Positions 45,444-57,298 of a stretch of 64,000 bases of DNA are shown piece by piece (the first letter of the stretch is position 1; each line of letters opens with the position of its first letter). The translations under genes and the position numbers were made by a program. The stretch comes from Posidonia oceanica. Taxonomy: Eukaryota > Streptophyta > Magnoliopsida > Alismatales > Posidoniaceae. The stretch spans positions 11,178,001 through 11,242,000 of the forward strand of contig JAZBRS010000037.1 of assembly GCA_037176725.1 (NCBI GenBank), given 5' to 3'. The notes beneath the pieces were generated by a model. That model was not told where the DNA came from, searched no databases, and worked only from the letters and a program-made list of their open reading frames with translations.

Positions 45444-45613
45444 ACATAAAACATTGATTTTAATGAATATGAATGTATATTTTGTTAAACATTGATTTTA
45501 ATGCCATGTAGTAACTGTAGATAGGTAAATCAAGCTAGGTAATCAAAATAGGAACAAACTAGCCCAAAATCAAGACATACAAGCCTCAAATCAGAGTTCA
45601 GTTTACTGGAAGT

Positions 45614-45670
45614 GTTAGACGCTAGAATCACCAGCGTCTTATGTAAGACGCTACAGATTTAATGTCTTAT
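45614..45670 (-). repeat. paired GTAAGACGC hairpin modules, pair 2
   Basis: GTTAGACGCT-N9-AGCGTCTTAT (45614), then GTAAGACGCT-N8-AATGTCTTAT (45643). Confidence 0.83.
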
Positions 45671-45850
45671 ACCTAAAAACAGTTTTTTTAGGTTTAATCT
45701 CAGAAAACAAAGCATACTTTTATCAAATGTTTTATGAAGCAAAACATATTGGGAATAGATTAAAATCTCTGTGTGCATCATGAGTCAAACATTAGAAAAC
45801 ATTTAAAACATTCCTGTGGGAGAAAATATGCAGAAAACCTAACAGGTGTG

Positions 45851-48800
45851 TGTAGTAATCCCAATCGGAATCAGGCTTACTATTAGCGGCGATTGATCCG
45901 AGGAAGAGGCTCAACTCGAAAACACTTAAAATCGAGGAGAAAAAGGAAGATAAGACAAATCAGAGTCGCCACCATGTCTATTAACAGGAGACAAGGAAAA
46001 TCGGGGGAAATGCGTGAATTAACATGCAAAACCAAGCAAGAAATGCAAAGCAAAGCAATGCAAGGGAAAACAAATGCAAATACATGCAAATGAGATGACT
46101 CTAGCCTAGGATAGGGGCAATATGGTCATTGCAGGCCAAAAGACTGGGCATGGACTCCTGTTACGCGCGGGGAAGGTGTTAGGCACCCCCGACACGCCCG
46201 AGAATCGGTCTTTCTAGGCTTACGCTCGCATACGCAGGGAAATGCAGGTCTGAATGCCTATGTGCCTAAATGAATGCTCAAGGTGTGCTCTAAGTGGAAG
46301 GATGCAAAGCAAGGAAGTAAACGTGCTGTCTAAGTGCTCAGCTACGCTGTCTGTGTTCCGAACCAGGCGAAACCCAGCTCGTGAGAACTCCAAGCAGTAA
46401 GCATCACGGCCCTATATGCAAATGCAAGCGAAAAAGCAAAGCGACGGTAAAATCATGCAGATGCAAGCGACGTGCAAGAGAAAACGGCGTAAAACACACG
46501 AAACAAAGCAAGAAACGAGAGCAGCACGCAAAACGGTGCAAAAAGACAAGACGGGCACGCAAAACGGTGCCAAAAACAAAGCGGACACGCGAAACGGTGC
46601 CAAAAGCGAAGCGGGCACGCAAAACAGCGCAAAAGAGAAAGCAGGCACGCAAAACGGTGCCAAAACGAGAGCGGGCACACAAAACTGTGCCAAAACAAGG
46701 CGAGCGCGCAAAACGGCGTGAAAGACAAAGCAGGCACGCAAAACGGTGCCAAAACGAGAGCGGGCACGCAAAATGGTGCCAAAAGCAGCGAGATAAAACC
46801 TCGGAAAAGCCGTGCGAATGCTAATGCAGAGAAAGAGATTGGAAGAAGCAAAAGGAGAAGTAGAACAACGCATGTGTGAGAAGCAGGCGCTGTCCGGGGC
46901 CACACAGAGTAGGTGTGAAGACCTACAAAGGGGAAAGTAAGCAAACGGAGGGATTACCACTTCTTTGTGACCGTTTCCCACTAAACCGTTCCACGATGTA
47001 TCTCGCACGCTGCCCAAAGCTCGCGGCGCGATCGGATCGTGGAAAAGGGGGAAGAAGGTCGCATTAAGTGGCGAATCCAAGGAAAACACAACACAAAACC
47101 CTTGGGGAAACGCGAAACGAGGATCGGAGTTGATAGACAAGAAGAGGAGGCCCTATTCTACATGCTCAAAGAGACAAAAAGCGAAAACAAGGCAAAGAAT
47201 GCAAATGGCATGCGAAATGAATGCAATGCAGGGGTTCAGGAGGACATACCTGGAAATCCTGGGGCCTGATCTGAAATCCGCTTGGTCTATGCTGAAGAGC
47301 GCTTTGCCGCGGTCGTCTGGGCAGCTTATTTGAGAAGATCCAACGGCCGGATTGGAAGATATCGCAGCTTCAAGGCAGGAGGGCCAGAACAGGGGAGAAG
47401 AACAGATCTAAGTGTTCAGGAGACCCTAGGGGTGTGCAAAAAGGTCCTCCCAGGTGAATGAGAGCTAAGGGGGCTTTAGTGTGTGCAAAAGATGCTAAGT
47501 GCAAAGCTACATGGATGCGAATGCACGCGGAAAGCAAGAAAAGACAAGGAGAAGAAATTTGAAAAAGACAGAGAGTCAAATGCATTTTTTGAAAAGGAAA
47601 AGGGGGCTAAATGCAAATTTTCAAAAAGGATGGGGCCTACAGGGGAGTTTTGAAAACAGGAGAGGGCAGAGGATTATTTTGCAAAAGACTGGGTTCAGAA
47701 AGCTATTTTGAAAAGAGGTTATGCATTAGAATAAGTTTTGAAAACAAAAGGAGATCAGAATGCAATTTTGGAAAAAAACTGGGGTCTAAAGTGCAAATTT
47801 TCCAGAAAACAGGGTTCTGAGGAGTCTGGGAATGCAAGTGGAGGGTCTACATGCAGTTTTGTAAGCATAGGAGCTAAGATGCAACTTTAGGGGCAAAACA
47901 GTCTTTTCACATGATTTTAAAGAGATGCAAGGGTGTACATGTCATTTTTAAACCATGCAGGGTCAAAAATGCAATTTAGTATGCAAAACATGCTCTGAAA
48001 ACCAAAAGACAGGACTGATGTGCAATTTTTGAAAAAAACAGGGGCCAAAATGCAATGCAATAAGTAAAAATGCATGCAGGATAGTTACTGTCCATTTAAA
48101 ATGGACCTAAATGCAAAAATAAAAAACAGGGGGGCAAAATATGCAATGCAGTATGCAAAAATCAAAAATAAAACCTAAGTTACCACAGTGCGTGGACCTA
48201 AGTGCAAAATCAGTAAAGCATGGGGACACAGAATGCAATATGATATGGCAAAATGCATGCAATTAAATGATCTGATTTAAAACAGGACCTAAGTGCAAAA
48301 ATTGAAAACAGAGGGATTAAAACATAAAAAATTACAACTACACAGCACAGTAACAGGACCAAAATGTAAATACAGAAAAGCAGAAATAAAAGCAGCAATT
48401 TAGCATGATATTAAATTAAAAACTAAGCAACTTAAATAAACTAAGGACCAGAACGCAAAAATATAAAAACTTAAGGCGGAAATGTAATGTTTGCACAGAA
48501 ACTATATTACAAGAAAAATAAGCCAACAGTAATTGGCCGGCGGTGGCTGGCACTGTAGCAGGAGGCCACCGGAGCTCACCACCACCGGCACAGGAGGGCC
48601 GTGGAGATGCTGATCGGCGGAGGGCGCTACCAGCGTTCGCGTGGAGCTCTGGGGACTGTCGGAGCAACGTTCCACTGACTGGAACGTCCGGAAGAACGGA
48701 GGCCGGCGCCGGAGAAGAAGGCCTGTCCGGCGAGTTGCAGGCGGAGCTGGAGGGCTGGAAAACTACTTCTGGTTGGCGGAAAAGCATCAGAGGAGGGAGA

Positions 48801-51723
48801 GGGAGCGGGGGAGGCAAGGACTTACCTGCGTTCGCGTCCGGAGTGTGCTCCCGACCTCGACAGAGTCTAAGCTGGCCGGCGGTCTTCGTCTGGTCGCAGC
48901 GGAGACCTCCAGCGGCTCGCGGTGGTTGGAACTTCTTCAGGACGTTCTTCCGGAGCTCCTCGAACGATCAGACCGAGCTTCTGCAGCTCGAGCGGAAGGT
49001 TGGAATTTTTGGGTTGACAGTTGACAGCCGGAGGTGGGGGGCCTTGTCCGCTGCTCTTCCGGCGAAGCGGAGGCCTCCAGGGGGTTGCTGGGAGGCTGGC
49101 GAAGCTAACTGGATGCTTGGAAGGGCTTTCTGGAGAGCGTGGAAGGGTTTTGGAGTTTGGGTGGATTTCTAGGCAGAGGTGAAGCTAGGTGTTTGTAGCA
49201 CCGTTCTGGGTCTGTGGTGAACGGTTAGGTTTGATGTTTGGTGCTTCTGGAAGGTGGTGGTTTGGTGAATACTTGGGTGAATTTTGGGAGAAGGCTGTAT
49301 GCTGAGGTGATGGGAATTGTGAAGTGAGGTGGTTGGGTTGCAGTTGGAGCTTCAGGGTGTTTCTGGGAGGTTTTAGGTGGTGGAATGGTCGGTAAATGTT
49401 GGAGGAAGAAGGTCAGGTGTTGGGTGAGATTGGGGGGACAGTTGGGAGAAGAATGGAGGCTGGGAAAGGGTCTGCTTCACTAGAAAAGGAAGAGGAGGCT
49501 TTGCTGGAGGTTTCTGAATGGGAATGGGTGGTGGCTGCTGAAGGCTTTGGAGGAGGATTCCGGGAAGGATTCAGGGTCTTTTTTGGTTCTGGAAGAAGGG
49601 TGAGAGAGCTGGGAACTTGGTCTTTGCAGGTGTGTAAGCCGAACCCCCTTTGGATCCAAAATCTCAGCCTTTTTGTTCCTCCAAAGTCTGCTGGTTTCCA
49701 ATGGTCAATGGGAGAGGGCATGGGTCTCTGTCCTTGGTTTCAGGCCACAAGGCAAGGTGGTGATGGAGGTCGTGGGTAGTGGGGAGTGCTGGGAAGTCAA
49801 GGTAGCTGTCAGGGAGGTTTGAAAAAAAAGGAGGGAGGCTGCTGTCATTTCTGTTTTGAGAGGAGAAGAAGAATGGAAGAAGAAGAAGAAGAAGAAGAGA
49901 AGGAGGGAAAGAGGAAGGAGAAATTGGCCGTGGACTGGGCCTGGAATACAGTAGAAGAAAAGAAATTAAGAAAGAAGGAAAGTAGGAGGGGTAGAAAAGA
50001 AAGGGAAGAAAGAAGAAAAAGAAAGAAAGAGGAGAAAGAAGGAAGAAAATAAAAATAAAAATAAAATAAAAATAGAAAAGGATGGGAAGAGTTTTTAGAA
50101 TGGTTGTGTTTAGGTTAGGATTTTAATTAGGTTTTTTAATGATTGTTTTGGGTTAATTAGTGTGTTTTGGGCTTGATTAGGGTTTTAGAGTTTTCTTTTG
50201 TCTTTAATTCATTTTCCATTTGATTAAGTGTTTGTTAAGTCTTTTCAAATTGTTTTTTAAATTGTATTTTTCTTGTTAAGCACTTAGGATGTTAATTAGG
50301 ATTTTTAAGATTTATTTTTATATTAATTAGAATGGGTTTTGGGCTTTTTAGTTCTAGCCTTTTAGGTTTTTCTTTCTTAAGTCTTTTGAATTAGGTTTTG
50401 ATTTTTTATTTGTTAATTTTTCTTGATGTTTTTTTAATTGGGTTTCTCTTGTTTGATTAAGTTTTGTTAAATCTTTTTAATGTGTTTCTTATTTTCTTTT
50501 TAATTAAGTCCTTAGGTTGTTTTTTCCTTAGGTTTGTTAGGTTGGGCTTTTTCTTTCATTAGTTGTTTATCTTAGGGTTCTTAATTGTTCTGCTTCTTTT
50601 TAGAGTTTGTTTTTTAATTATTTTGATAGGGTTTTTACTTTTGGTGGGTTTTGATTTTGTTTTAGTTTTTTCCTTGATTTTACAGTATTTTCTTTTAGTT
50701 TGTTTTGCATTTTTTAGCTTGCATGTTTGATTTCCTATTTTAGCTTGAATTAGTGAGGTTTAAGTTTTTAATTGCTTGTTTAATGTTTTTTAATTATTTT
50801 TCTTAGAGATCTGATTTGTTTCCCTCATGTTTTAGAGTTTTACAGATTTTTAGGGGTTTTTATGGATTTTAGCAAAAGAAAGAAAAGGAAAGGAGAAGGA
50901 AGAAGAAAAGAGAAAAAGGGAGAAATAAAAGGGAAAGAGATGAGTTGGAGGAAAACGATTTTTTAAAATTCAGGGAAAATGTTAAAAATAAAGTAAAAAT
51001 AGGAATAAGGTAGAGAAAGGGTAGAAGCACAAAGGGGGCCCACAGCCAAGCAAGAAAAAGAGCAAGAGGGTGATGAAAAGAGAGATGATAATCAGGAGAG
51101 AGAGAGGAGAGAGAAAATGATAATCCAAGATAGAGAAAAGGATAATTTGGGTAAATGGAAGGCTTAGGAGTCTTGGAATGGGATGAAAATTGGGGAGTGG
51201 GTAGGCTAGGGCTTGGAGTGCTGCGTCTGAAGTTTTGGTTTGATTTCAAGAAGGTTTTGGAAGGGTTTTAAGGTGTAGAAAAAGGGGAGTTTTACCTAGG
51301 TTTTCTAGGGTTTTTGGGAATGGGTTAGGCTTGAAAGTTTCTAAGTGTTTAGGTGGGTTTGTTAAGTGGCTGTTGGTGGATTTTCCTACAGATTTTGGTC
51401 AGGTTTGAGCTTGGGAAGAGGGGTAAAGGCTTAGGTCAAGTTTGACTTGTTTTGAAGGGTAAAGAGGAGGGTTAGGGTTTGGTTTGGACCTAGGTTTGGA
51501 TGGTTTTAGGGCAAGGTCTTGGATGGTTTCAGGGTAAGGTTTTGAGAGGGTTTTGGGGTGATTTTCTGGGTTAGAAAATGAGTGTGGTTCTAGGTTTGGT
51601 TTTGAGGTTTGAGGTGGGGTTTTGATTTGAAAGGAAGGGTGAGGGGGAAAGGTGTAATTTTGGTTTTTTCCTAGCCGCCCGAGAGACCTGCCGATTCAGC
51701 CTTGTCGAAATGGGGTGTCAACA
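45851..51723 (-). repeat. solo LTR C (5873 bp) with 5-bp duplication
   Basis: Minus strand: starts TGTTGACACCCC (51723), ends GGGATTACTACA (45851), flanked by GTGTG at 45846-45850 and 51724-51728. Its length nearly equals solo LTR B and the internal order is the same in reverse: 30-bp GGCACGCAAAACGGTGCC repeats (46470-46790 on plus), splice-donor-like site (GT of CAG|GTATGTCC opposite 47248-47249), AGGTCC words (47590-48440), GC-rich (48540-49170), A/G-rich (49850-50060) and T-rich (50080-50870). The conserved box is at 46160-46190 and GAGTCGCCA at 45963. Confidence 0.93.
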
Positions 51724-51727
51724 GTGT

Positions 51728-51783
51728 GTAAGATGCTAGCTTTGGTGCGTCTTACGTAAGACGCACCAAACGCAGCTTCTTAC
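51728..51783. repeat. 56-bp near-palindrome with perfect 30-bp core
   Basis: 51741-51770 is a perfect palindrome whose half is TTTGGTGCGTCTTAC. It is also module pair 3 of LTR K: GTAAGATGCT-N8-TGCGTCTTAC followed by GTAAGACGCA-N8-AGCTTCTTAC. Solo LTR C inserted at its left edge. Confidence 0.92.
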
Positions 51784-52631
51784 GCACTGACAGAGACTCT
51801 TGATTGATTATCTATTCAAATCGATTCGAATTAAAACTAAAACCATCACTTAAGCAAGAACATTCATCCACGAACATAACCATGCAGTTATTATGAAAAA
51901 AGGACATGAGAATCACTCCACCCACCTCCACTTGCCTTTCACCGAAATCCAATGGATTCTCCGGCCATTGAAAGGGCCGGGAAGCCACAGTGCACATCCA
52001 TGAAGCTCAGTGAAGGCTTGGGAAGCTTGAGGGACTATGGCATGACATAAACAAAGTGATGATGGGGTTTCCGGCCATGCTCAGTGGCCGACGGCCTCAC
52101 ATGGCCGATGAACCCATCATCGAAAAGAGAAAACAACGGCAAAACATAGGTATAACACGAGCAAACTCAAAGGATATGCATCGAAACAGGCATCCACAAC
52201 ATAAAATTTTAGATTCTAAGCAAGGTGGGAAGAGCGCCTACCTGTGGTGACGGTTGGTGTTGTCTCTCGACGCCGACGGTTCTCTCCCAGACGTTGCAGC
52301 GGCTCAGACGGCAACAGGTAGCTGGGAGGGTCTGGTGATGTGTGGGAGGTCGAGCGGTTGTTCAAGGTGGCTGGAGATGTGAGAATTCAAGTGGTGTTTA
52401 ACTGGTGGAGCTCTGGAAGCCAAAACCAGAATCTGTGTTGCTGACCCCTCACATGGAAGAAGAAGAAAGGCTTATATGGGATGCATGGCCTGGAAACGTA
52501 AGAAGTGGAAACGAGAGGTCTCAGGACTTGGTTGGAATTGGGTTTTGGATAAAGGGCACAAGGGTCTTTGCACTCTAGAATCGATTGGAAGCTCGAATCA
52601 AAGCTCTATCCACAGCTACTGATTCAGGTTC

Positions 52632-52766
52632 GTAAGACGCTAGAATCTCTAGCATCCTACGTAAGAAGCAGAAGATTCAGCGTCTTACGCTGCAATCAGG
52701 CTGGCGGTGTAAGACGTTGTGATCTACAACGTCTTACGTAATACACTGGAAGACTTAGCGTCCTAC
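52632..52766 (-). repeat. paired GTAAGACGC hairpin modules, pairs 4 and 5
   Basis: GTAAGACGCT-N9-AGCATCCTAC plus GTAAGAAGCA-N8-AGCGTCTTAC (52632-52688), then GTAAGACGTT-N9-AACGTCTTAC plus GTAATACACT-N9-AGCGTCCTAC (52709-52766). GTAAGACGTT/AACGTCTTAC is a perfect 10-bp stem differing from the consensus pair by a compensated change. Confidence 0.88.
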
Positions 52767-52971
52767 GATCCAGAGTGGGCTGTGGGTGGTTTTTGGGTTT
52801 TTTGGTTGGGTTAAGGCTTGGGTTTGGATAAGACTTGGGTTTAGGCTTGGTTTGGGATTGGTGGGGGCTTAGGTTTGGGTTTAATGAATAGGTGGGACCG
52901 CCATGACCGAGCACGTTCCTTAGGAGAAAATCACCGACGACTGACTACAAAATCGGGATGTCTACAGATTC

Positions 52972-53893
52972 ATAAGTAAAAAACCAATCTTTGTTAGGAC
53001 ACATGTGATTAGTACAACCAGAGTCAAGTATCCATTCATCTTTGTATTTGCTTTCTTTCATGGTTAGAAGAACAAAACTGTCTGAATCTTCATCAACAAT
53101 ATTGGCTTGGGCTGCATCGGGCTTGCCTTGATTCTTGCTCTCAGTTTTGCTCTTTTCTTTGTTCTGAAGCTTGTAACATTCCCTCCATAACACGACCCTT
53201 CTTCTTGTAATAGTTACAAAACTTGAATTTTCCCTTTGATTTAGATCTAGACCTATTCTTGTTGCTACTTGAGCCCTTCTCCATGGATCTTCCCCTTGTG
53301 AGTAAGGCTTCACTCTTCGCATCTCCTTCTTGGGTTAATTATTTATCCATCAATTCTTTCGAGAACAGGGATTTCTTTACATCTTCAAGAGAGATAGAAT
53401 CTTTTTCATAGATAAGAGTTTCCTGGAAATTCCTGAAAGATGGTGGCAAAGAGCATAACAATAACAAGGCTTGGTCCTCATCTTCAATCTTAACATCATC
53501 ATTCTCTAAATCCATAATAATAGAGATAAATTCATCCAAGTGTTGTTTAATAGGCGTACCTTCACCCATCCGAAGCAGAAATAGCTTTTGCTTCAAGTAT
53601 AGACGGCTTGCAAGAGACTTCATCATATACAAGGATTCGAGTTTCCGCTAGGCACTTGCTACGCTTTCCTCATGAACGATCTCGCGCAACACCTCATTAG
53701 ACACGGACAACTGAATCAAGGTTAATGCCTTTTTATCAAGTTCCTCCCACTGTTCCTCTAACATGGTGCTGGACTTCATCTCCTTCCCAAGGATGGCCTT
53801 CTTCAACCCATTCTAGATCAAATAGCCTCGCATCTTTACTTGCCACAGACTAAAGTTCACATCCCGATCAAACTTCTCAATCTCGAACTTCAT
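52972..53893 (-). pseudogene. copia J: gag and protease start
   Basis: ATG at 53893 begins MKFEIEKFDRDVNFSLW, typical of copia gag. In-frame TAG at 53813 and another near 53650 interrupt it. The gag domain continues (SLASRLYLKQKLFLLRM, GTPIKQHLDEF, LLLLCSLPPSFRNF) to TAA at 53339. The zinc-knuckle region near 53200 is degraded and frameshifted. The protease active site then appears as WILDSGCTNHMCPNKDWFF, ending at the K insertion. The family cleaves its own polyprotein with this aspartic protease. Stops and shifts show it is dead. Confidence 0.88.
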
Positions 53894-53940
53894 TGTTGAT
53901 ATCTTCACACACAAACAAATGAACAATCGAAAGCAACCAA

Positions 53941-53952
53941 GCTCTAATACCA
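53941..53952 (-). promoter_or_regulatory. primer-binding site of copia J (initiator tRNA-Met)
   Basis: Minus strand TGGTATTAGAGC, two bases after the LTR, differs by one base from the usual copia site TGGTATCAGAGC. Confidence 0.88.
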
Positions 53953-54244
53953 CTTGTTGAGAAGACAAATTTGCACCCGAATTGAAAATATGGATTGTAA
54001 TACGGAATATTGTTTGAAAAACGTGTGGAGAATATGTAGAATCACACAAACCAACAACAAAACTCGTGGGAGAAGGAAATAGGGCAAAATAAAGAAGAGG
54101 GAAAAAGGAAACACACCAAAAAAGAACACAGAGATTTACGTGGTTCGGTCGAAACCTACGTGCATAGGCAAAGAGGAGATCAAATCTACTAGATTTTAGG
54201 AGTACAATGATGAAGGAGGTGCTTAGGAGAGTTGTAGCCGCCAC

Positions 54245-55148
54245 TAGGGGTGTACATGGGTCTGGGTTGACCCAAAAATCGAACCAACCCGACCCATGTG
54301 GGTTGGGTTGGGTCGGATTTTTTTTATCATGGGTTGGGTATGGGTCAGAAAATCCCAAATCCGAACTTTTTGGGTTGAGTATGGGTTCCAGGCATGGGTT
54401 ACCCGATCCGACTCAAACCCGAAGGTATATATATATAATATTAATTATTTATATTTATAAATACATATTATATATATAATTTTTTATTTATAAACATCTT
54501 CAACCTGTATTAATTTGATTGTAATGCCCGACAGTATTAATCTTCAACCTGTATATACCTGACAGTGGAATTCCTTGTTAATACCATCTTTATGGGTATA
54601 ATCTTCAACCTGTAACAATTTGATTGTACAGTCTGCTTGCTGGTAGCATTAAACACAACTTCTTTTTTCACTTTTCATGCTTGGCACTTATATATATTTC
54701 ACAGGCAATACTAGTGGAGCTACTTTTGTTTGTTAAGTAACTATACTTTTATTAGCTATTTTTGGATCAATAAACTATGAATTATCCTCCAATTTTTGCA
54801 GTCTTCTGGTCCTCTAGTTAAGTAAGCACCATTCTCTTATAGTCTTAGAGAAAATTGTTGTTAGATGACTAAGCAACACTAATGTATCACATGTCAGTTT
54901 TTCTGACTTTTGATAATGGATGAGCTTGTTATCATTTTTTTTGTAATTAATAATGGATGAGTCTATGTCTTTTTTTGTGTAAAATTCAGGTACTATAAAA
55001 CCCAAGAACCGACCCGACCCAACGTTTGTGGGTCGGGTTGGGTTGGGTCTGGACTAGGTATGGGTCTAAAATTATCCAACCCGAACAATATGAGTTGGGT
55101 CATGGGTTTGCCCTTAACCTGACCCAACCTGACCCATGTACACCCCTA
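54245..55148. mobile_element. hAT-type non-autonomous element 1 (904 bp)
   Basis: Perfect 18-bp terminal inverted repeats TAGGGGTGTACATGGGTC and an 8-bp duplication GCCGCCAC (54237-54244 and 55149-55156) identify a hAT-type DNA transposon. Subterminal GGGTTGGGT and CCCAACCCGA words flank an AT-rich centre. No transposase is seen. Confidence 0.92.
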
Positions 55149-55233
55149 GCCGCCACCCTCTAGGTTTACAAGCCAAAAAATCAAGTTACAAAATCCTAAA
55201 ACACGGGTTATATATTTATAGCTTGCCGCAACA

Positions 55234-55450
55234 GACGTCCGTAGCGGACGTCCATTGAATCTTTGGATTCAAATTTGAAAAGCTGCAGATGAAGCAAACG
55301 TCTATTTTTCCACTGTGATAATGGCATACTTCAACGGACATTCGTTTTTCTCCTTGTCTTCAGTAGTGCTCCAGCAGACGTCTGGAGCGGATACTCGTTT
55401 TTCTCTTCGTTGTTGCAGCGGGCTAGTGGACGTCTAGAGCGGACGTCCAC
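55234..55450 (-). repeat. GACGTCC hairpins in copia J LTR
   Basis: GACGTCC-GTAGC-GGACGTC (55234-55252) has a perfect 7-bp stem, and GTGGACGTC-N7-GACGTCCAC (55426-55450) a perfect 9-bp stem. Decayed related words (CAAACGTCTA, CGGACATTCG, CAGACGTCTGG) lie between. Confidence 0.82.
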
Positions 55451-55527
55451 GAAAGCTCTGATCTTATAACGACTCGATGGACGTCTGCCAAGCTGTTTTC
55501 AGCCCAATTAAGGCACAAAACTCAACA

Positions 55528-56382
55528 CATGCACTAATCATAAATTAAAATTGATACTTCTTTAAATGTAAATAATGTCCTAAACATCTAACTTTTGGTT
55601 TCCCAATAAGAAATTAATCTCTTCTAAGTATATTCTATGATATATCTATTATATATACTAAAATGGTCAAAATATTTATAATTTTCTTAATGCCTGTCAA
55701 TATTATTGTTACTTTTGTTTTCAAATTTAACGGATCTTTTTTTTTTGAAATTCTATGAAACTCATACTAGATTAATTACTATTGTATAAATCCACAAGTA
55801 ATTTTAATTGATATTGAAGCTTTATTTACTCTTCTTCCATTAGATTCCCATTTATAATTATAATTCGATAGATGGAACTAGAGAAGATTGGCTGCCATTA
55901 ACAATTTCATAGACTAATATTCTTTTAAGTGAATACTAACATAATTCTTCATTGATTTTAAATTGTATTTGTTTTTATTTAAAAATATTTTGATTTACTT
56001 ATTTAAACTACATAATTATGAATTAGTAACTGCCCTTTTTTTCGCTTCTTCTATCTTCCTTATGTTTTTGGTTCATGGCATTTCCAATTCTATCATTTAT
56101 TTTTTCCCTCAACATTCTCAAGATGAGTTCTTTTTCCTTAAACATATGGACAAATGATGAGAGAAAAGTTGAGCAACATATGATGTTTGAAAAAATATAA
56201 ATAATTATCTTAATCTTTTGAATACATTATTATACATTGTTTAAATAAAAATAATTAATTTTCAAGATCAAATTTTAAAATATAAAGTAAAATTTGTTTT
56301 TCTTGTATCTCTTGCAGTGACATGTTACTAGTTTTAATAAAATTATCTACTATGAGTGTGTGAGAGAGAGAGAAAGACTATG
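55528..56382. other. AT-rich intergenic DNA
   Basis: No gene or repeat recognised between copia J and the second hAT-type element. Confidence 0.6.
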
Positions 56383-56390
56383 ATTATCAT

Positions 56391-56898
56391 TAGGGGTGTA
56401 AATAGATCGGATACGGTACAGATATGGGTGTTACTATATGTATCCATTTTTTAAGTATGGATACGGATACGGATACAGATATCATCCGGATATAAAAAAT
56501 GCATATCTATATCCTTAAAAAAACAGATACTGTACAGATATTTGACGGATGGACACAAATAAAAAAAACGGATATAGTAGAATATCAAAAAAAAAAAATC
56601 TAAAACTTCAAATATATGTAAGTGAATATATTTTACATAACTAATCATATGAAAATCAGTAAATTATGGCTATTATCATTAAAAATTTATATATTACAAT
56701 CAAATCAAAGAATATATATATATAATACAGATATAATACGGATAACGGATACGAAATGAGTATTATAGAAGATTTAGAAAATAATATCCATATCTGTATC
56801 TATATCTACTTGAAACAGATATAGATAATCTATATACTTTAAAAACCAAAAATAAATATAGATACGGGACGAATATTGCATATTCGTTTGTGCCCCTA
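56391..56898. mobile_element. hAT-type non-autonomous element 2 (508 bp)
   Basis: Ends TAGGGGTGTAAAT and TAGGGGCACAAAC (as inverted repeats) with an exact 8-bp duplication ATTATCAT (56383-56390 and 56899-56906). Subterminal GGATACGGATAC words. It lies about 400 bp upstream of the acyl-CoA oxidase start codon. Confidence 0.9.
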
Positions 56899-56906
56899 AT
56901 TATCAT

Positions 56907-57298
56907 CCATTGCCTTCCCTTTGGTTGATTTTCCTTCTTTCTCTATTTAAATTAACCAAAACCAACGTAGCAACAAACTTATCGTGCTGAGACCCAAATC
57001 CTTAATTCCGTCAATTCGTGCTGTCGTCTTTATCGACACATCGCCCAAACAATCCCACATCCACGCCCATATCCAGCCAACAAAGCCCCATCAGTTCATC
57101 GCTATCCCAAAAAAAAAGACCCCACCCTTTTCGAAACCGCGCCCGCCTAACCCAATCTCCCCCCGCCACGTCCCCTCACCCCACCCCATTAGTAGCCTAC
57201 TTAACCACGAAAACCAACCGCCTTTCCCTCTTCTTCTCCCCTCCCCAATCCATATTTGATTATTTCCCCAATTCCCGAATCGATTCCAGTTCCACCCC
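56907..57298 (+). promoter_or_regulatory. 5' flank of the acyl-CoA oxidase gene
   Basis: Presumed promoter and 5' UTR, C-rich near the gene. A possible TATA-like TATTTAAAT lies near 56943, but the transcription start cannot be fixed. Confidence 0.45.

Larger units (their letters stand above)
44707..52966 (-). repeat. solo LTR K (about 2.38 kb without its insert)
   Basis: On the minus strand it starts TGTAGACATCCC (52966) and ends CATGGTTACA (44707), flanked by GATTC at 44702-44706 and 52967-52971 (plus strand). It contains the conserved LTR box at 44935-44965, the TGGCAACTCC motif near 44815, and eight back-to-back GTAAGACGCT hairpin modules. It is split by solo LTR C. Confidence 0.9.
44063..55527 (-). 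mobile_element. Ty1/copia element J, split by insertions
   Basis: Read leftward: 5' LTR (55527-53955), primer-binding site, gag, protease (to 52972), then an inserted solo LTR K with its nested solo LTR C, then the pre-integrase domain and integrase start (44701-44063), where element H interrupts it. The protein sequence on the two sides of K joins smoothly across the GAATC target site (minus strand). Reverse transcriptase and the 3' LTR are not in the window. Confidence 0.88.
53955..55527 (-). repeat. 5' LTR of copia J
   Basis: Ends form TGTTGAG..CTCAACA. Without the hAT-type insertion (54245-55148 plus an 8-bp duplication) it is about 660 bp. The U3 part (55200-55480) carries GACGTCC hairpins. 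Confidence 0.82.

Noticed and set aside
46381..46824. Lysine/arginine-rich 147-residue frame
   Set aside because: It follows the 30-bp repeat inside solo LTR C; the equivalent region in LTRs A and B does not keep the frame.
53813..54358. 181-residue minus-strand frame
   Set aside because: Only its last 26 residues (from 53893) are gag; the rest runs through the primer-binding site, LTR and the hAT-type end.
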